From: Phyllostachys edulis
Taxonomy: Eukaryota; Streptophyta; Magnoliopsida; Poales; Poaceae
Assembly (NCBI GenBank): GCA_036346405.1
Contig: CM070553.1
Span: 75,208,976 to 75,272,975 of the forward strand
Direction: 5' to 3'
Length of the DNA stretch: 64,000 bases
Numbering within the stretch: the stretch's first letter is position 1; every line of letters begins with the position of its first letter. The notes below the pieces were generated by a model. The model worked only from the letters and a program-made list of their open reading frames with translations. It was not told the origin of the DNA and did no database searches. This document shows, piece after piece, positions 11,038 to 21,625 of the stretch. The translations under genes and the position numbers were made by a program.

Positions 11038-14000
11038 TATGGGGACCCTAAGATCAGATATGTTTCAAGCTAAGTAATTACGCTGAAAGAGCACAATACT
11101 TAACATGAAACGAAAACGATTCCGAGTGCCCGGACATGTGTCTCATGTTAGCTCCCAAGGATCAGTGACTAATATGCACATATCCAAACACAACATTGCA
11201 TTCACATCCATACACAATATACAAGAATAATGGAATCATAAATACAACATCATTGAATAGAAACATAATGTACAAGTTTGCATAAGAGGGCCAATCGGCC
11301 AAAAGTAATTATCAAATGATAAATCGCAGTGGAAGACAAACTTAAAATAAAAAGGGAATAACCAAGTTGGCATGCCCACAATCCCACAAGCAACCAATCG
11401 ATTAAAGTCGAAGGCGTCCAAGTATTTTACCCAATTTGAATGACTTCTCACCTGAACAAATGGACAATTTTTAAGTACAAAGTTGTACTCGCGAGACTTT
11501 TCAAGAAAAATAAGGATGCATGTAAGTATCAAAGGAAGGCTACTACACTAGTCAATTTTCAGCATAAAGCAAGTTTTGCAATTAGATAAACAGTATAGAT
11601 TCAAATTGCCATTTTTAAAACATTTATAAAACATTGTATAACAGTAAGAAATGATCATCAACAGTATAATCTCCAAATATAATCAACACACGAACATCCC
11701 ATTCATGACACAATTCATTCCATAACAAAATTAACAAGCGAACATCCCGTTTGAGATAACATTTCAGATCTGGACAAACTAACATAAAGACATAACATTT
11801 TTAACCATAACCCAAACTTAATTTCCCATAAGCTAACTGTGCATGCTTTCCCACAAGTGATGTCCAAAACCGGGGACACGGCTATTCGAATAGATTTAGT
11901 TAAACTCCACAGAGGTGTACAGCTTTACCCACACGATATGAATACCTTGTAATGTCGCCATGCACTCTTCTGTAGGAGTGTGACTAACATATCATAACGA
12001 AGCCGTTACAATGTCGTGTCCTAACTATCAAACCACCCGAGGATCAGAATCCCATAGCAGATCACGCTACCGCACTACTACTGTGAACCCGTTGTGTAAG
12101 TAAGTCCCTCATTGCTAGCTTTCACAAAAACGCAAAAGTCCCTTAAGGGCAAGAAAAGAAAAGAGTAACATGCCCCCACCAGATTGACAAGAGAGCCATT
12201 AAAACCAAACAACAACAATTGAAAATCTGATAGTGTTTTGATAGCTAACACACAACAAATTATTAAGCCAAGCCTTCGCCATTATCCCGGCATGTGGTTG
12301 TACGTAAGACTTGGTTCATCACACCACAGACCTGTCCTCAAATACCCAGACGAGGCTACGCGAATCCGGGACCACCCCTTCATCGCCCTACCACCCGTCC
12401 AAGTCCAACACACAACAACCCATCAACAAGTTCATAATAATCAGATACAAAGATCTGGACATTTTTCAAAAATTCAACAATATCAAATCCATATAATCCT
12501 CAAATTTCATTAAGATTCAATTCGATCCATCGGCCAATGGAATAGCTCCAACAACCGTTATCGACTACAACTACTAGCATGACTAAGCATTGTTCTACAA
12601 ATTAGTAACAAGCCCATATAACATATAGCCTTAATCATTCAAGGTAAAAATGGTAATCAAGATTCAAAGGAGGGTCAATGCAGCAAGTAGGACATTAACT
12701 ACTTCTACCCATGAACATACTTTTCAACATAGCATGCAATTGAGAGATTAAAACCATACAAAACATTTTAAAATCAATAGGAGCAATATGTTCAAGAGGA
12801 GGGTGCTCGCACCTTTGCTGTACCACTTGTTCAATCTCAGTTTACACTCATGAATATGTTTGTATCGTCGAGATATCTATCGAAAGAACGATATTGCAAT
12901 TAACACCAAATAAGAGGAAAATAAAAAATACTAAAAAATGCATGAGATTTCTATAGTGGGTAGATCATGATTTTATATGAATTTAGGTGAAAGAATTATT
13001 CCAATTGGATTTAGCATGTGAAAGTTATGGAGGTTTGAATCTCAGTTTTCTGGAGAATCCAAAATAAATAGAATCGGTTACTGTTCACCAAATTTAATTA
13101 TTTGGTGAAAATTTGTAGAGTAGTAGTGGGAAAAAGGATTACATAGGTAAATTGAGGATAAAATTATAAGATTAAAATAACTGAGTTTATCTCATTTGGA
13201 GTTTTTATGAATTAGTTATACATTTTTAAAGTTATCAGCATTTTTCTATTGTAAAAATAATAGTGTTGTGAATCATTTTACAAAACTATATTCTCTGCTA
13301 CAGACACATGTTTGAAACCTATTTTAAAATAAATTTCACTTCAAATGAAAATTATCAAAACTAGTTTCATCTATTTTGGAGTTAAGATGAAATAGTTATA
13401 AATTTTTAATTTAAAAGCATTTTCTAGAGTATAAATAAACAGGTTTTCAATCAAACTCCAATAACTATATTTTCTGAGAGAGTGACATGGTTGAAACCTA
13501 TTTTCATAAATAGTTCATTTGAAATTAAAAATAACAAAATTGGTTTCTCTGTTTTTGGAGTTAAAATGAAATAGTTATACATTTCCAAAGTTAATACAAT
13601 TTTTAGTGTTCAAATTAATGTATTACGAATTTTCTTAAGGATTAAATACTTTTTCTACCGAGGCCTATGCTAGCCGACGCCTATGACAGGTGGGGCCAGG
13701 GTGAGGGCTTGACCTAGTCAGCTTTGACTCGGTTTGGGCCGAAATATGGTGAAGGCGTAAAATTGTGAATACGTCTCCTAATCTTGAAAACGTAAATTTG
13801 CTCTAAGAATACTATGAATATGTTTTCCTTAAACGAATGCATACATCAAGACCTACACATCCACTAGAACAGCCATAAGGCCCACATGTCAATCGCTTAG
13901 CTTAAATCGATTTAAAACCTCCTGTTTCCTATTCACGGGGGCCCATGAATCAAAGACACCAAGCTACACTTATGTGTTACTAGTGAATGCTTTACCTAAT

Positions 14001-14174
14001 CCAAAAACGGTTTAGCACTAAAGATATGCTACAGTGATAATCACCGGAAATCCGACACGCAGAGGGCACGGCCGTGGCATTGCCGCACTCACCGGCGGCA
14101 AGGGGAGCCTGGAGGGTACATGGACCATGGCAAAATGGAACTACAATGGCAGGGGCTACCTTCCGGTGGTGTCT
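11038..14174 (-). repeat. Element A 5' LTR, first segment (R-U5 side)
   Basis: This is the inner part of A's 5' LTR, cut at 14174 by insertion of B; it resumes at 29263. It contains the hairpin AAGTAC/GTACTC (11473-11490) and the conserved block with ATTCGAATAG (11860-11936). AT-rich intron-like sequence runs 12900-13640, followed by GC-rich sequence (13650-14170). The exon-like segments are degraded here: a beta-like start follows TTTGTTCAG near 11453, and EIEQVV-like alpha coding lies near 12820-12840. There is no recognisable long coding frame. Confidence 0.8.
14170..14174. other. Target site duplication of element B, left copy
   Basis: TGTCT lies directly before B's terminal TGTAAGACCC; the matching TGTCT is at 29258-29262 after B's terminal CTGTTACA. 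The perfect 5-bp duplication defines B's ends. Confidence 0.93.
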
Positions 14175-14578
14175 TGTAAGACCCTCAAATATTGGAATGT
14201 GCCGAATTAAAATTATACTGGTAGCATAATTCTTAATTAAGGAACAATGTAATTCCCTTATTAAAAATCATACTAGAAGTATAATCATAATAAGTAACAA
14301 TTCCAACATTCAGTTCCGGATATATGTCATGCAATAGTTCCTGTGATTAGTGACTATTATGCATATATCCTTAAACAACATTGCATCATACACATACAAG
14401 TCATTCATTTACATAATTATACATCATGGTTACATCATATTTTGGTTGCTACAAGAATAGGTTTGTTACAGAACAGATGACCTTGGGTCATCACAAAAGA
14501 GAAACAACGGAAGCAAAATAAACATAAACCACCAATGGCCCCATCCTCTGAGCTATTGCGTGGAGACTAGAACTAGCA

Positions 14579-14641
14579 TCACTCGTTAGCGCCACCCATG
14601 CTCGGCACTAACGGGCATCTCATAAAGAAAACCATCCTCAC
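14579..14641 (-). other. LTR exon-like segment beta (B 3' LTR, frame broken)
   Basis: It follows a CTTGTGCAG acceptor and starts like the right-LTR copy (GEDGFLYEMPVS), but an extra base shifts the frame and brings an early TAA. It therefore records decay of the module in this copy. Confidence 0.45.
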
Positions 14642-15014
14642 CTGCACAAGAGGTCATAAACCCTGAGTACGAAAGGCACTCAGCAAGACTTACACAAACT
14701 AATAAAAGAAAGTGTTTGATAGAAACTATACAAAGGAATAGACATTTTACATGCATAAGGTTAACAAAAGGAAGCTTGAATGGTTCAATTTTGCATAAAG
14801 CAATACATCTTAACCTACAGTGGCTAGATTTTTACAAAGCAATTTTAATAAATCAATTTGGACTAAAACAGTAGCACTTGAAGGTATGAACATAAACAGT
14901 AATAATAATAAATTACAGATCACTATAAAACTGTACATGACAACATCATGCCGAAATTATTCCCCATTGCAAACTTAGAGCAAAATCTATACAGGTGACA
15001 TCAATTCAAGTATC

Positions 15015-15085
15015 GTCCATAACCGTGGACACGGCTATTCGAATAGTTTTAAACCTTGCAAGGGTGTACATCTTTACCCACACAA
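15015..15085 (-). promoter_or_regulatory. Conserved LTR block with CTATTCGAATAG palindrome (B 3' LTR)
   Basis: Same block as at 6421-6490, with the 12-bp palindrome intact (15036-15047 region) and the TTTACCCACAC end. B's 5' LTR copy at 25600-25668 has lost one G (ATTCAATAG). Confidence 0.8.
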
Positions 15086-16023
15086 CTTAGTTAGCCCGTA
15101 AGCCTCCGGAATAATAGTACACTGCCTTTGGTATGCCGGCCGGGGAGACTAACATTTGGTATGTTTCAACAAGCTGATACTATTGAGTTGGATGACCCAT
15201 GTGGAACTAATCCCGCCTAAACAATGACTGATAGCATCAGCTCAACCGGGGCCCACATGTTGTGTAGGGAATGCCGACCCAGTCAATTAAATGCAAACTC
15301 ATGTTAGCCACACATATTAGACCGCAGTCGGGGCCCTGAAGGTACGTACATGCGATGGTACACATCTACGCCCTCACCCTTCTAAGAACATCTGATATCA
15401 CTGTAAGCTCCACATGGCATACGACACGGCCCGAAGACTTAAGCATCTATGCCATCTGAAATGAAGACACATGTCCTCACTCTCATGTTTCCAACTCAAT
15501 AATATTAACTCTTTACTTAACCAAACAGTGCCCATACACCGCGTGTGGAAGTACGTTGGGGCTTGAATTGGATAGTCAGAGTTTAGTCCTTAATCAACCC
15601 AGACAAGACATCCACATTTCCCAATTCTCGTGCACAAAGGCACCATCACTAGCATCCACTTGTCCAGATTTGAATCAATTTATTAACAAGATCAAGGATC
15701 ATTTCAGATTCAAATAAACTAAACAAGAAATCAAAATAAATAAAATTTATTTGTTGTTCCCAGGTTTGACAAGTTAAGCTTGCCAACCACTACCGTTCTA
15801 TGGACTGCAGGGATAAGCCAAGTTTAAAACTAAATATTGTCATATCACATACTACCTTAGGTTGAGTGTATGATCGATTCAGGTAAACCATCAAGTTCAA
15901 AGTTGTAACTAACTAGGAACAGATCATAAATAATTTTAGAACATTGCATGCAATCAATATCACTATATTTTATAAATCTACGCTCAAAAGAGTAGGATCA
16001 ATGTGGTGCGAGAGGATGCTTGC

Positions 16024-16103
16024 CTTGGTAGTAATAAACAACCTCTTGTTCAAAGTTCTTGTGGCTCAACAAAAGACTCAACAATCTCGTAAGAACCAAG
16101 ATT
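16024..16103 (-). other. LTR exon-like segment alpha (B 3' LTR)
   Basis: The acceptor TTTTCTTTTAG is intact and the GC donor CCAAG|GCAAGC is intact. The 80-nt segment carries a +1 insertion relative to the 79-nt copy at 26602-26680, giving a TGA. The residues LGSYEIVESFVEPQE before the lesion match the right copy. Confidence 0.5.
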
Positions 16104-17329
16104 CTAAAAGAAAATAAAAATTCAATGAACACAAAGAAAAACAGAGAAACAACATGCATAAAAGAATGCATGGTCAATGACTTAATGCATGATTAGCAAT
16201 ATGCTTACGGTACAATAATTTAATTAAGAATAATAACTACAACTAACTCGTGCTAATATTATCTACTATAGTTTAGAGTTTAGATAAAGCTACAGTACCA
16301 GATTTTTGAAACATGAACAGGACAGCTAATAATTAAATTGTTTGCCTAGATAACCATCGTGTAAATGAAATATTGTGTTGGAGCTAAGTGCATTAATACC
16401 ACTGCCGTGACCTAATTGGTCATTTAATAACCATTAATAGCAACTTTAGAAAAAGGGCTCGTGCTATCTATATTGTCGGTTTGACCCATAACAAAAATAA
16501 CAAGGAGCTTAAATACCATATTCGGTTGTCCTGGAGAAATACACAAAACGAGGACCTTAATAGGAAGTTAAAGTTATCTGGGATGTAATTATTATCATAA
16601 CCTATTAATGCCAACCTTAATCGCCTCGGTTTAAAGAAAGAAAAGAGAGATTAAACCCTTGTCGGGTTTTAGACCGACAAAGAAATAACAGAGAAGGATA
16701 TGACACTTTTGAATGAATTGATGACCTTAAAAATTAAAAGAAAGGTTATGGGTAATACTAGGGTCTACCTAGAACCTAAATAAACTAGTATCTTGACAAG
16801 AGAAACCCTAATTCTTGCAAACGATATGAAAGACCGAAAAGTTATAAAAACAAATTTTCAGTTTAAAGAAGTTGGAAGCATCACATGAGCATGTGAGTGA
16901 TCTGTAGGAGCTAAAGATGTTCTTAAGGAGCTTAAGATGAAAAGAATCAAGGTCTAACTTACCAGCTAGGGTTGGAAAAGACAAAGTCAAGCTCTTGGTC
17001 AAACAAGAAAGATCCAAGTCCTTTTCTTTGGGCTGACCAAAATGAAAGTGATGGAGCTTAAACCTTAAGACCACCATATACATTCTGGACAGGGAAGAAT
17101 GGAATCTACTCACCAGGATGAGGTTTCCTCAAGATGGTGCCTCACTGGCCTAAGTCGACCGAGATGAAACCCTAAGTCCAACCCTACAAAAGATGCCCAC
17201 AACCACATTAGAATGAGATTTAGGCATGCTTGTAGTTGAACAAGGGTAAAAGTAAAGAAGCTTCACTGGGAAGAAAGGCAAACTGGTGAAGCTCCTCTCG
17301 GTCAACAATGGCAAAGGTAGACAGTAGGG

Positions 17330-17337
17330 TTTATATA
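17330..17337 (-). promoter_or_regulatory. TATA box of B 3' LTR
   Basis: TATATAAA on the minus strand, followed by CCCTACTGTCTACC, identical to the solo LTR box at 4175. A promoter here would read leftward through R-U5 and into the flanking A sequence. Confidence 0.75.
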
Positions 17338-17439
17338 GTGGTAGAGCTTCCCAGATCAACCGAGAACTATCCAGAGCTAATGAGGTGGCACCAAGGATAA
17401 GTATCAAGGGAAAATATCCTCATTTTCACTGTGCTTGAC

Positions 17440-18180
17440 CACCACTCCGCGCGAGAATGGCTGTGATGGCGCGCAGCAAGCAAAGAAGGAAAGAGCTGTC
17501 ACTGACAATCGGGTCCCAAAGGCAGCCACCGCAACGCACGGCACACAGCAAGCCCCGAGGTACAATAGCCGTTCGATTAGAAATGAGCGGCTGTGATGAG
17601 GAGGCAAATAATACACTGAACCGGTATCTTGCAACCTGGGCTGTGCGATCTCCAATGGACGGCTCAGATTTAAGGGAAGTCCGGAGTGGTTCGAACATCC
17701 CAACCCACGAGAGCCATTTGATTTCGCTTCAACGGCCCAAGATCTCAGGCGCGCTGTGAGGTTCAGCCCACAAAGGCAGTCACCATTAGATCTAGCATCA
17801 ACGGCGAAGATTGCTGCGAGGTATGGATGGTCCGAAGGTCACACTGGATGCGGTCCACCCGATCTAAAATCAACGATGGATCTTCGCCGGCACCTCCGGC
17901 CGGTCCGAACGGCCCAACAGATCAGGGCCACACGTTGAGATTTCAACGGCCCAGATGTTTTCCATTTTCGGCCATTTAGGGATGGCTTGGCCTGGAGATC
18001 GCATACCGCACGCTGTTGATCCAACGGTCACAATTGGAGGATGGTTTGGAGTGGTCCGAACGGCCCATTGGATCTGGCCCGTTCGTAAGAAAATGGACGG
18101 CTTGGATTAGTTGGAAGTTAGGACGCGCAGCGTTAACGTGACCGGCCGACTGTGCACCGGCTGGACTCCACCGCATTGGG
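17440..18180 (-). repeat. U3 motif array (B 3' LTR)
   Basis: Multiple GGTCCGAACGGCCCA, CAACGGCCCAGAT and GATCTAAAATCAACG-type motifs occur in both orientations across ~700 bp of GC-rich sequence. The short ORFs in this interval are by-products of the composition. Confidence 0.65.
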
Positions 18181-18685
18181 TTGCGCCGCTACAGGGCCAA
18201 GGTGGTTTAGGCTGAGAGATTTGACCAATCTAATTCAAAATTTCAAGAACTTTGACTGGGACTTCAAAAATAGCAAATAAATTTATAAAATTTTAAAATT
18301 TTGCAGAATTGCTACTGGGACGATATATTCCCAAATAAATTTTGAAATCACTGTTTCTCCTTTAGAGATACATAAATAATTCATTTAGACCGAATAGGTT
18401 TTATTTAAAGACAAATATTTTTCTAAAAATCAAAATAATTTCTAGAAATTCAACAAAAATTATTCTTGGCCATAATAATTCATCTGGTTTTTAAATAAAA
18501 TACTTCCCAGTCTTTATACCAACATTGGGTGGCATTTCCTTTTGAAATTTTGATCAAAGTTGGAGTTTGTAATTAGAAATTTGGGGAAAATAGATTGTAA
18601 CAAAGTTGCCTAATTCGTCCAAAATGAACAAAGGATGCTATGAACAAAGATCTTATTATCGCTTATTAGGGCCGAGGTCATTACA

Positions 18686-18710
18686 AACCTATTTCTTAAG
18701 AAAATCTCGT
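18686..18710 (-). other. Element B polypurine tract region
   Basis: The minus strand reads CTTAAGAAATAGGTT directly before TGTAATGACC, the 3' LTR start. It is less purine-pure than the tracts of A and E. Confidence 0.55.
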
Positions 18711-18904
18711 CCCGAGATTTCCAATAATTCAGAAGTTGGACAAAGATGGAATTGAAATGATGTTTTTAGAAACATAACATCAGTTGTCTTTATTTCTTTC
18801 AAAGATAGAAAGGAAGGATTTTACAAAACAGCATAGTGCTGTTATTACATCTTCTTTTTACATTGCTTTGTTTAACCTTGCCTTTCATGATTCAAAGGCA
18901 ATTC

Positions 18905-19573
18905 TTAAACAGCAAAAAGGTGGGGGTGCTCGATCCTCATCAGATCTTCGTGCTCCCATGTGGCTTCATCTTCTGAGTGATTAGCCCAATGAATTTTTAA
19001 GAACTTGATAGTGCGATTTCTTGTCCTACGTTCCATTTCGTCGAGGATACGCACTGGTTGTTCTTGATAAGAAAGATCCGGTTGAAGATTAAGATTCTCA
19101 TAAGCAGTAGCCTCGGTAGGAACACGAAGGCACTTCTTTAATTGAGAAACATGAAAGGTATCATGAACTAGAGAGTGTGTCGGAAGTTCCAATTGATATG
19201 CCACACCCTCGCTTTGCAATAATTCGAAAGGTGCGATATAACGAGGTGCTAGCTTCCCTTTCACTTGAAAGCGATGAGTGCCTTTCATCGGTGACACTTT
19301 AATATAGACATAATCATCTAACTCAAAACTTAGTTCACGGCGTCGATGATCGGCATAGCTCTTCTGACGGGACTGGGCAGTTTTCAAGCGGTCTCGAATC
19401 AGACGAACTTGCTCTTCAGCTTCTAAAACCAAGTATGGACCAAAGAATGGTCTTTCACCAGACTCTGACCAATTTAATGGAGTTCTACAAGCTCTTCCAT
19501 ACAAGGCTTCAAAAGGTGACATTTGAATACTTGCTTGGTAGCTATTGTTGTAGGAAAACTCCACATACGGCAA
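18905..19573 (-). pseudogene. Element B integrase C-terminus with chromodomain
   Basis: 222 codons open to the natural stop. In order: end of the integrase core (PYVEFSYNNSYQASIQMSP, FEALYGRACRTPLNW), the basic GKLAPRYIAPFELL DNA-binding region at about residues 105-120, HVSQLKKCLRVP, and a chromodomain at about residues 174-212 (RILDEMERRTRNRTIKFLKI, EDEATWEHED). This C-terminal chromodomain defines the chromovirus group (Tekay/Del, Reina, CRM, Galadriel), where it targets integration to modified chromatin; the long LTRs favour Tekay/Del. It is separated from the core by one stop (TAA at 19586-19588). It is the best-preserved end of pol in the window. Confidence 0.92.
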
Positions 19574-19588
19574 AGATTTCTCCCAATT

Positions 19589-20050
19589 TTAGCCATATAA
19601 TAGCACACAGGCTCTAAGAAGATCTTCCATCACCTGATTCACCCTTTCAGTTTGACCACTGGTCTGAGGATGATAAGCAGTGCTGAAGGAGAGTTCAGTT
19701 CCCATAGCTTGATGAAGGCAATTCCAAAAATGGGAAGTGAATTGAGATCCACGGTCTGAAACAATGACTTTAGGAACACCGTGGAGACAAACAATCTTGG
19801 CAATATATAATTCTGCCAATTGCTTGCCATTGAAAGTGGTTCTGACAGGGATAAAATGAGCCACTTTAGTTAGACGATCAATTATCACCCAGATGGCATC
19901 GAATCCATTCTGAGTCTTAGGAAGTCCGGTAACAAAATCCATACCGACTTCTTCCCATTTCCATTGTGGAATAGGCAAGGGCTGAAGGGTACCAGCAGGT
20001 TTCAAGTGCTCAGCTTTAACCCTTTGACAAATATCGCATTCAGCAACATA
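19589..20050 (-). pseudogene. Element B integrase catalytic core
   Basis: The piece begins after a stop (20048-20050, probable CAG to TAG, within the HHCC region QIA-x-YVAECDICQ). It includes CDICQRVKAEH and the core with all three catalytic acids: Asp in GMDFVTGLP (residue 23 of the 138-aa frame), Asp in SDRGSQF (residue 84) and Glu in QTERVNQ (residue 120). The 35-residue spacing of the last two is the D,D-35-E signature. The core itself is intact; only the flanking stops break it. Confidence 0.92.
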
Positions 20051-21625
20051 CTAAGCAATTTGCCTTTTCATTTGGCTCCACCAGAATGTTTTCTTCAAGT
20101 CCTGGTACATCTTAGTACTTCCAGGATGTAATGAAAACTTGGAATTATGAGCTTCTTTGAGAATTAGATCTCTCAACTGAGAATCTGAGGGTACTACCAA
20201 ACGATTGCGATATCGAAAGGTACCACGAGCATCTTCAGAAAATTCGTTGGCTTTACCCGCCTTCAAATTTTCCTTGATCTCTGCTACCTCATTATCAGTT
20301 TTCTGAGCCTCCAGAATCTGATCTTCGAGGGTTGACTTAACTTCTAAGGCAGCAAGAAATCCATCTTCGACCATTTCGAGACTTAAGCGCTGAAAATCAG
20401 CACATAAGCTCTTAGCCAGAGGTATTGTTGATAAGCAATTGCATTGTGATTTTCTGCTTAAAGCATCAGCCACAACATTGGCTTTGCCAGGATGGTAGTG
20501 AATACCCATATCGTGGTCCTTGATCAATTCAAGCCATCTTCTTTGCCTCATATTCAGATCAACTTGAGTGAATATATATTTCAGGCTCTTGTGATCAGTA
20601 TAGATTTCGCAATGATTACCAAGAAGGTAATGTCGCCAAATATTTAATGCATGGACTACGGCCGCCAATTCCAAATCATGAGTAGGATAATTCACCTCAT
20701 GAGGTCGCAATTGCCTGGATGCATATGCCACAACTTGGCCCTCTTGCATAAGCACACAGCCAAGTCCATGGCGAGATGCATCACAATAGATATCAAAATC
20801 CTTATGGATATCTGGAAGAGTGAGAACAGGAGCTTCGGTCAGGAGCTTTCTCAAGAGCTGAAAACTGTTTTCACACTTAGCTGACCAAAATAATTTATTC
20901 TCCTTCTTAAAAAGCTGAGTCAGAGGCCTAGAAATCTTGGAGAAGTTTTCAATGAACCTATGGTAATATCCCGCAAGTCCAAGGAAACTTCGAACATCAG
21001 GAACATTCTTGGGCTGCTTCCAGTCTAGTACATCTTGTACCTTGCTGGGATCAACGGTAATACCTCCTTCGGATAAAACATGTCCCAAAAATGCAACTTG
21101 CTTGATCCAGAAAGCACACTTACTAAATTTAGCATACAGCTGATGCTTGCGAAGTGTATCCAGCACAAGTCTCAGGTGTTGCTCATGCTCTTCGGCAGAC
21201 TTAGAGTAGATAAGAATGTCATCAATGAACACCACAACAAACTTATCCAAGAAATCCATGAATACTGAATTCATAAGATTCATGAAATAAGCAGGAGCAT
21301 TCGTTAGACCAAAGGACATAACAGTATACTCGTACAATCCGTAACGAGTAGAAAATGTTGTTTTAGGAATGTCCTCAGCTCTAACCTTGATCTGATGATA
21401 GCCCGATCACAAATCAATCTTTGAAAAGACACAGGCTCCAGTCAACTGATCAAACAGATCATCAATTCGGGGCAGTGGGTACTTATTTTTGATAGTGACT
21501 TCATTTAACGGACGGTAATCCACACACATCCGTAAAGTCTGGTCTTTCTTTTTGACAAAGATGGCCGGGCATCCCCAGGGTGAGGAACTCGGTCGAATGA
21601 AACCCTTGTGAAGTAATTCACTAAG
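20051..21625 (-). pseudogene. Element B reverse transcriptase and RNase H
   Basis: Starts after the TAG at 21623-21625 that ends the gag-protease frame. RT: FIRPSSSPWGCPAIFVKKKD, MCVDYRPLNEVTIKNKYP, a TGA at 21407-21409 in KIDL-x-SGYHQ (Arg, CGA to TGA), then a 428-codon open piece from 21337 with FIDDILIYSK (catalytic Asp-Asp at residues 39-40). RNase H follows with Asp186 (YCDAS), Glu223 (DLELA), Asp248 (TDHKS) and Asp291 (VADALS) all present, then the N-terminal HPGSTKMYQDL integrase zinc region. All motif residues I can check are intact, so inactivation rests on the two stops rather than on decayed active sites. Confidence 0.93.

Larger units (their letters stand above)
14175..18685 (-). 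repeat. Element B 3' LTR
   Basis: 4511 bp; outer terminus TGTAAGACCCTC, inner terminus CATTACA (changed from CTGTTACA in the other copy). Contents in sense: U3 motif array ~18130-17570, TATA 17337-17330, alpha 16103-16024, conserved block 15085-15015, hairpin 14682-14664, beta 14641-14579. Confidence 0.95.

Noticed and set aside
14050..14174. GC-rich gene-like stretch next to B
   Set aside because: It is the continuation of A's LTR, which resumes at 29263 after the TGTCT duplication.
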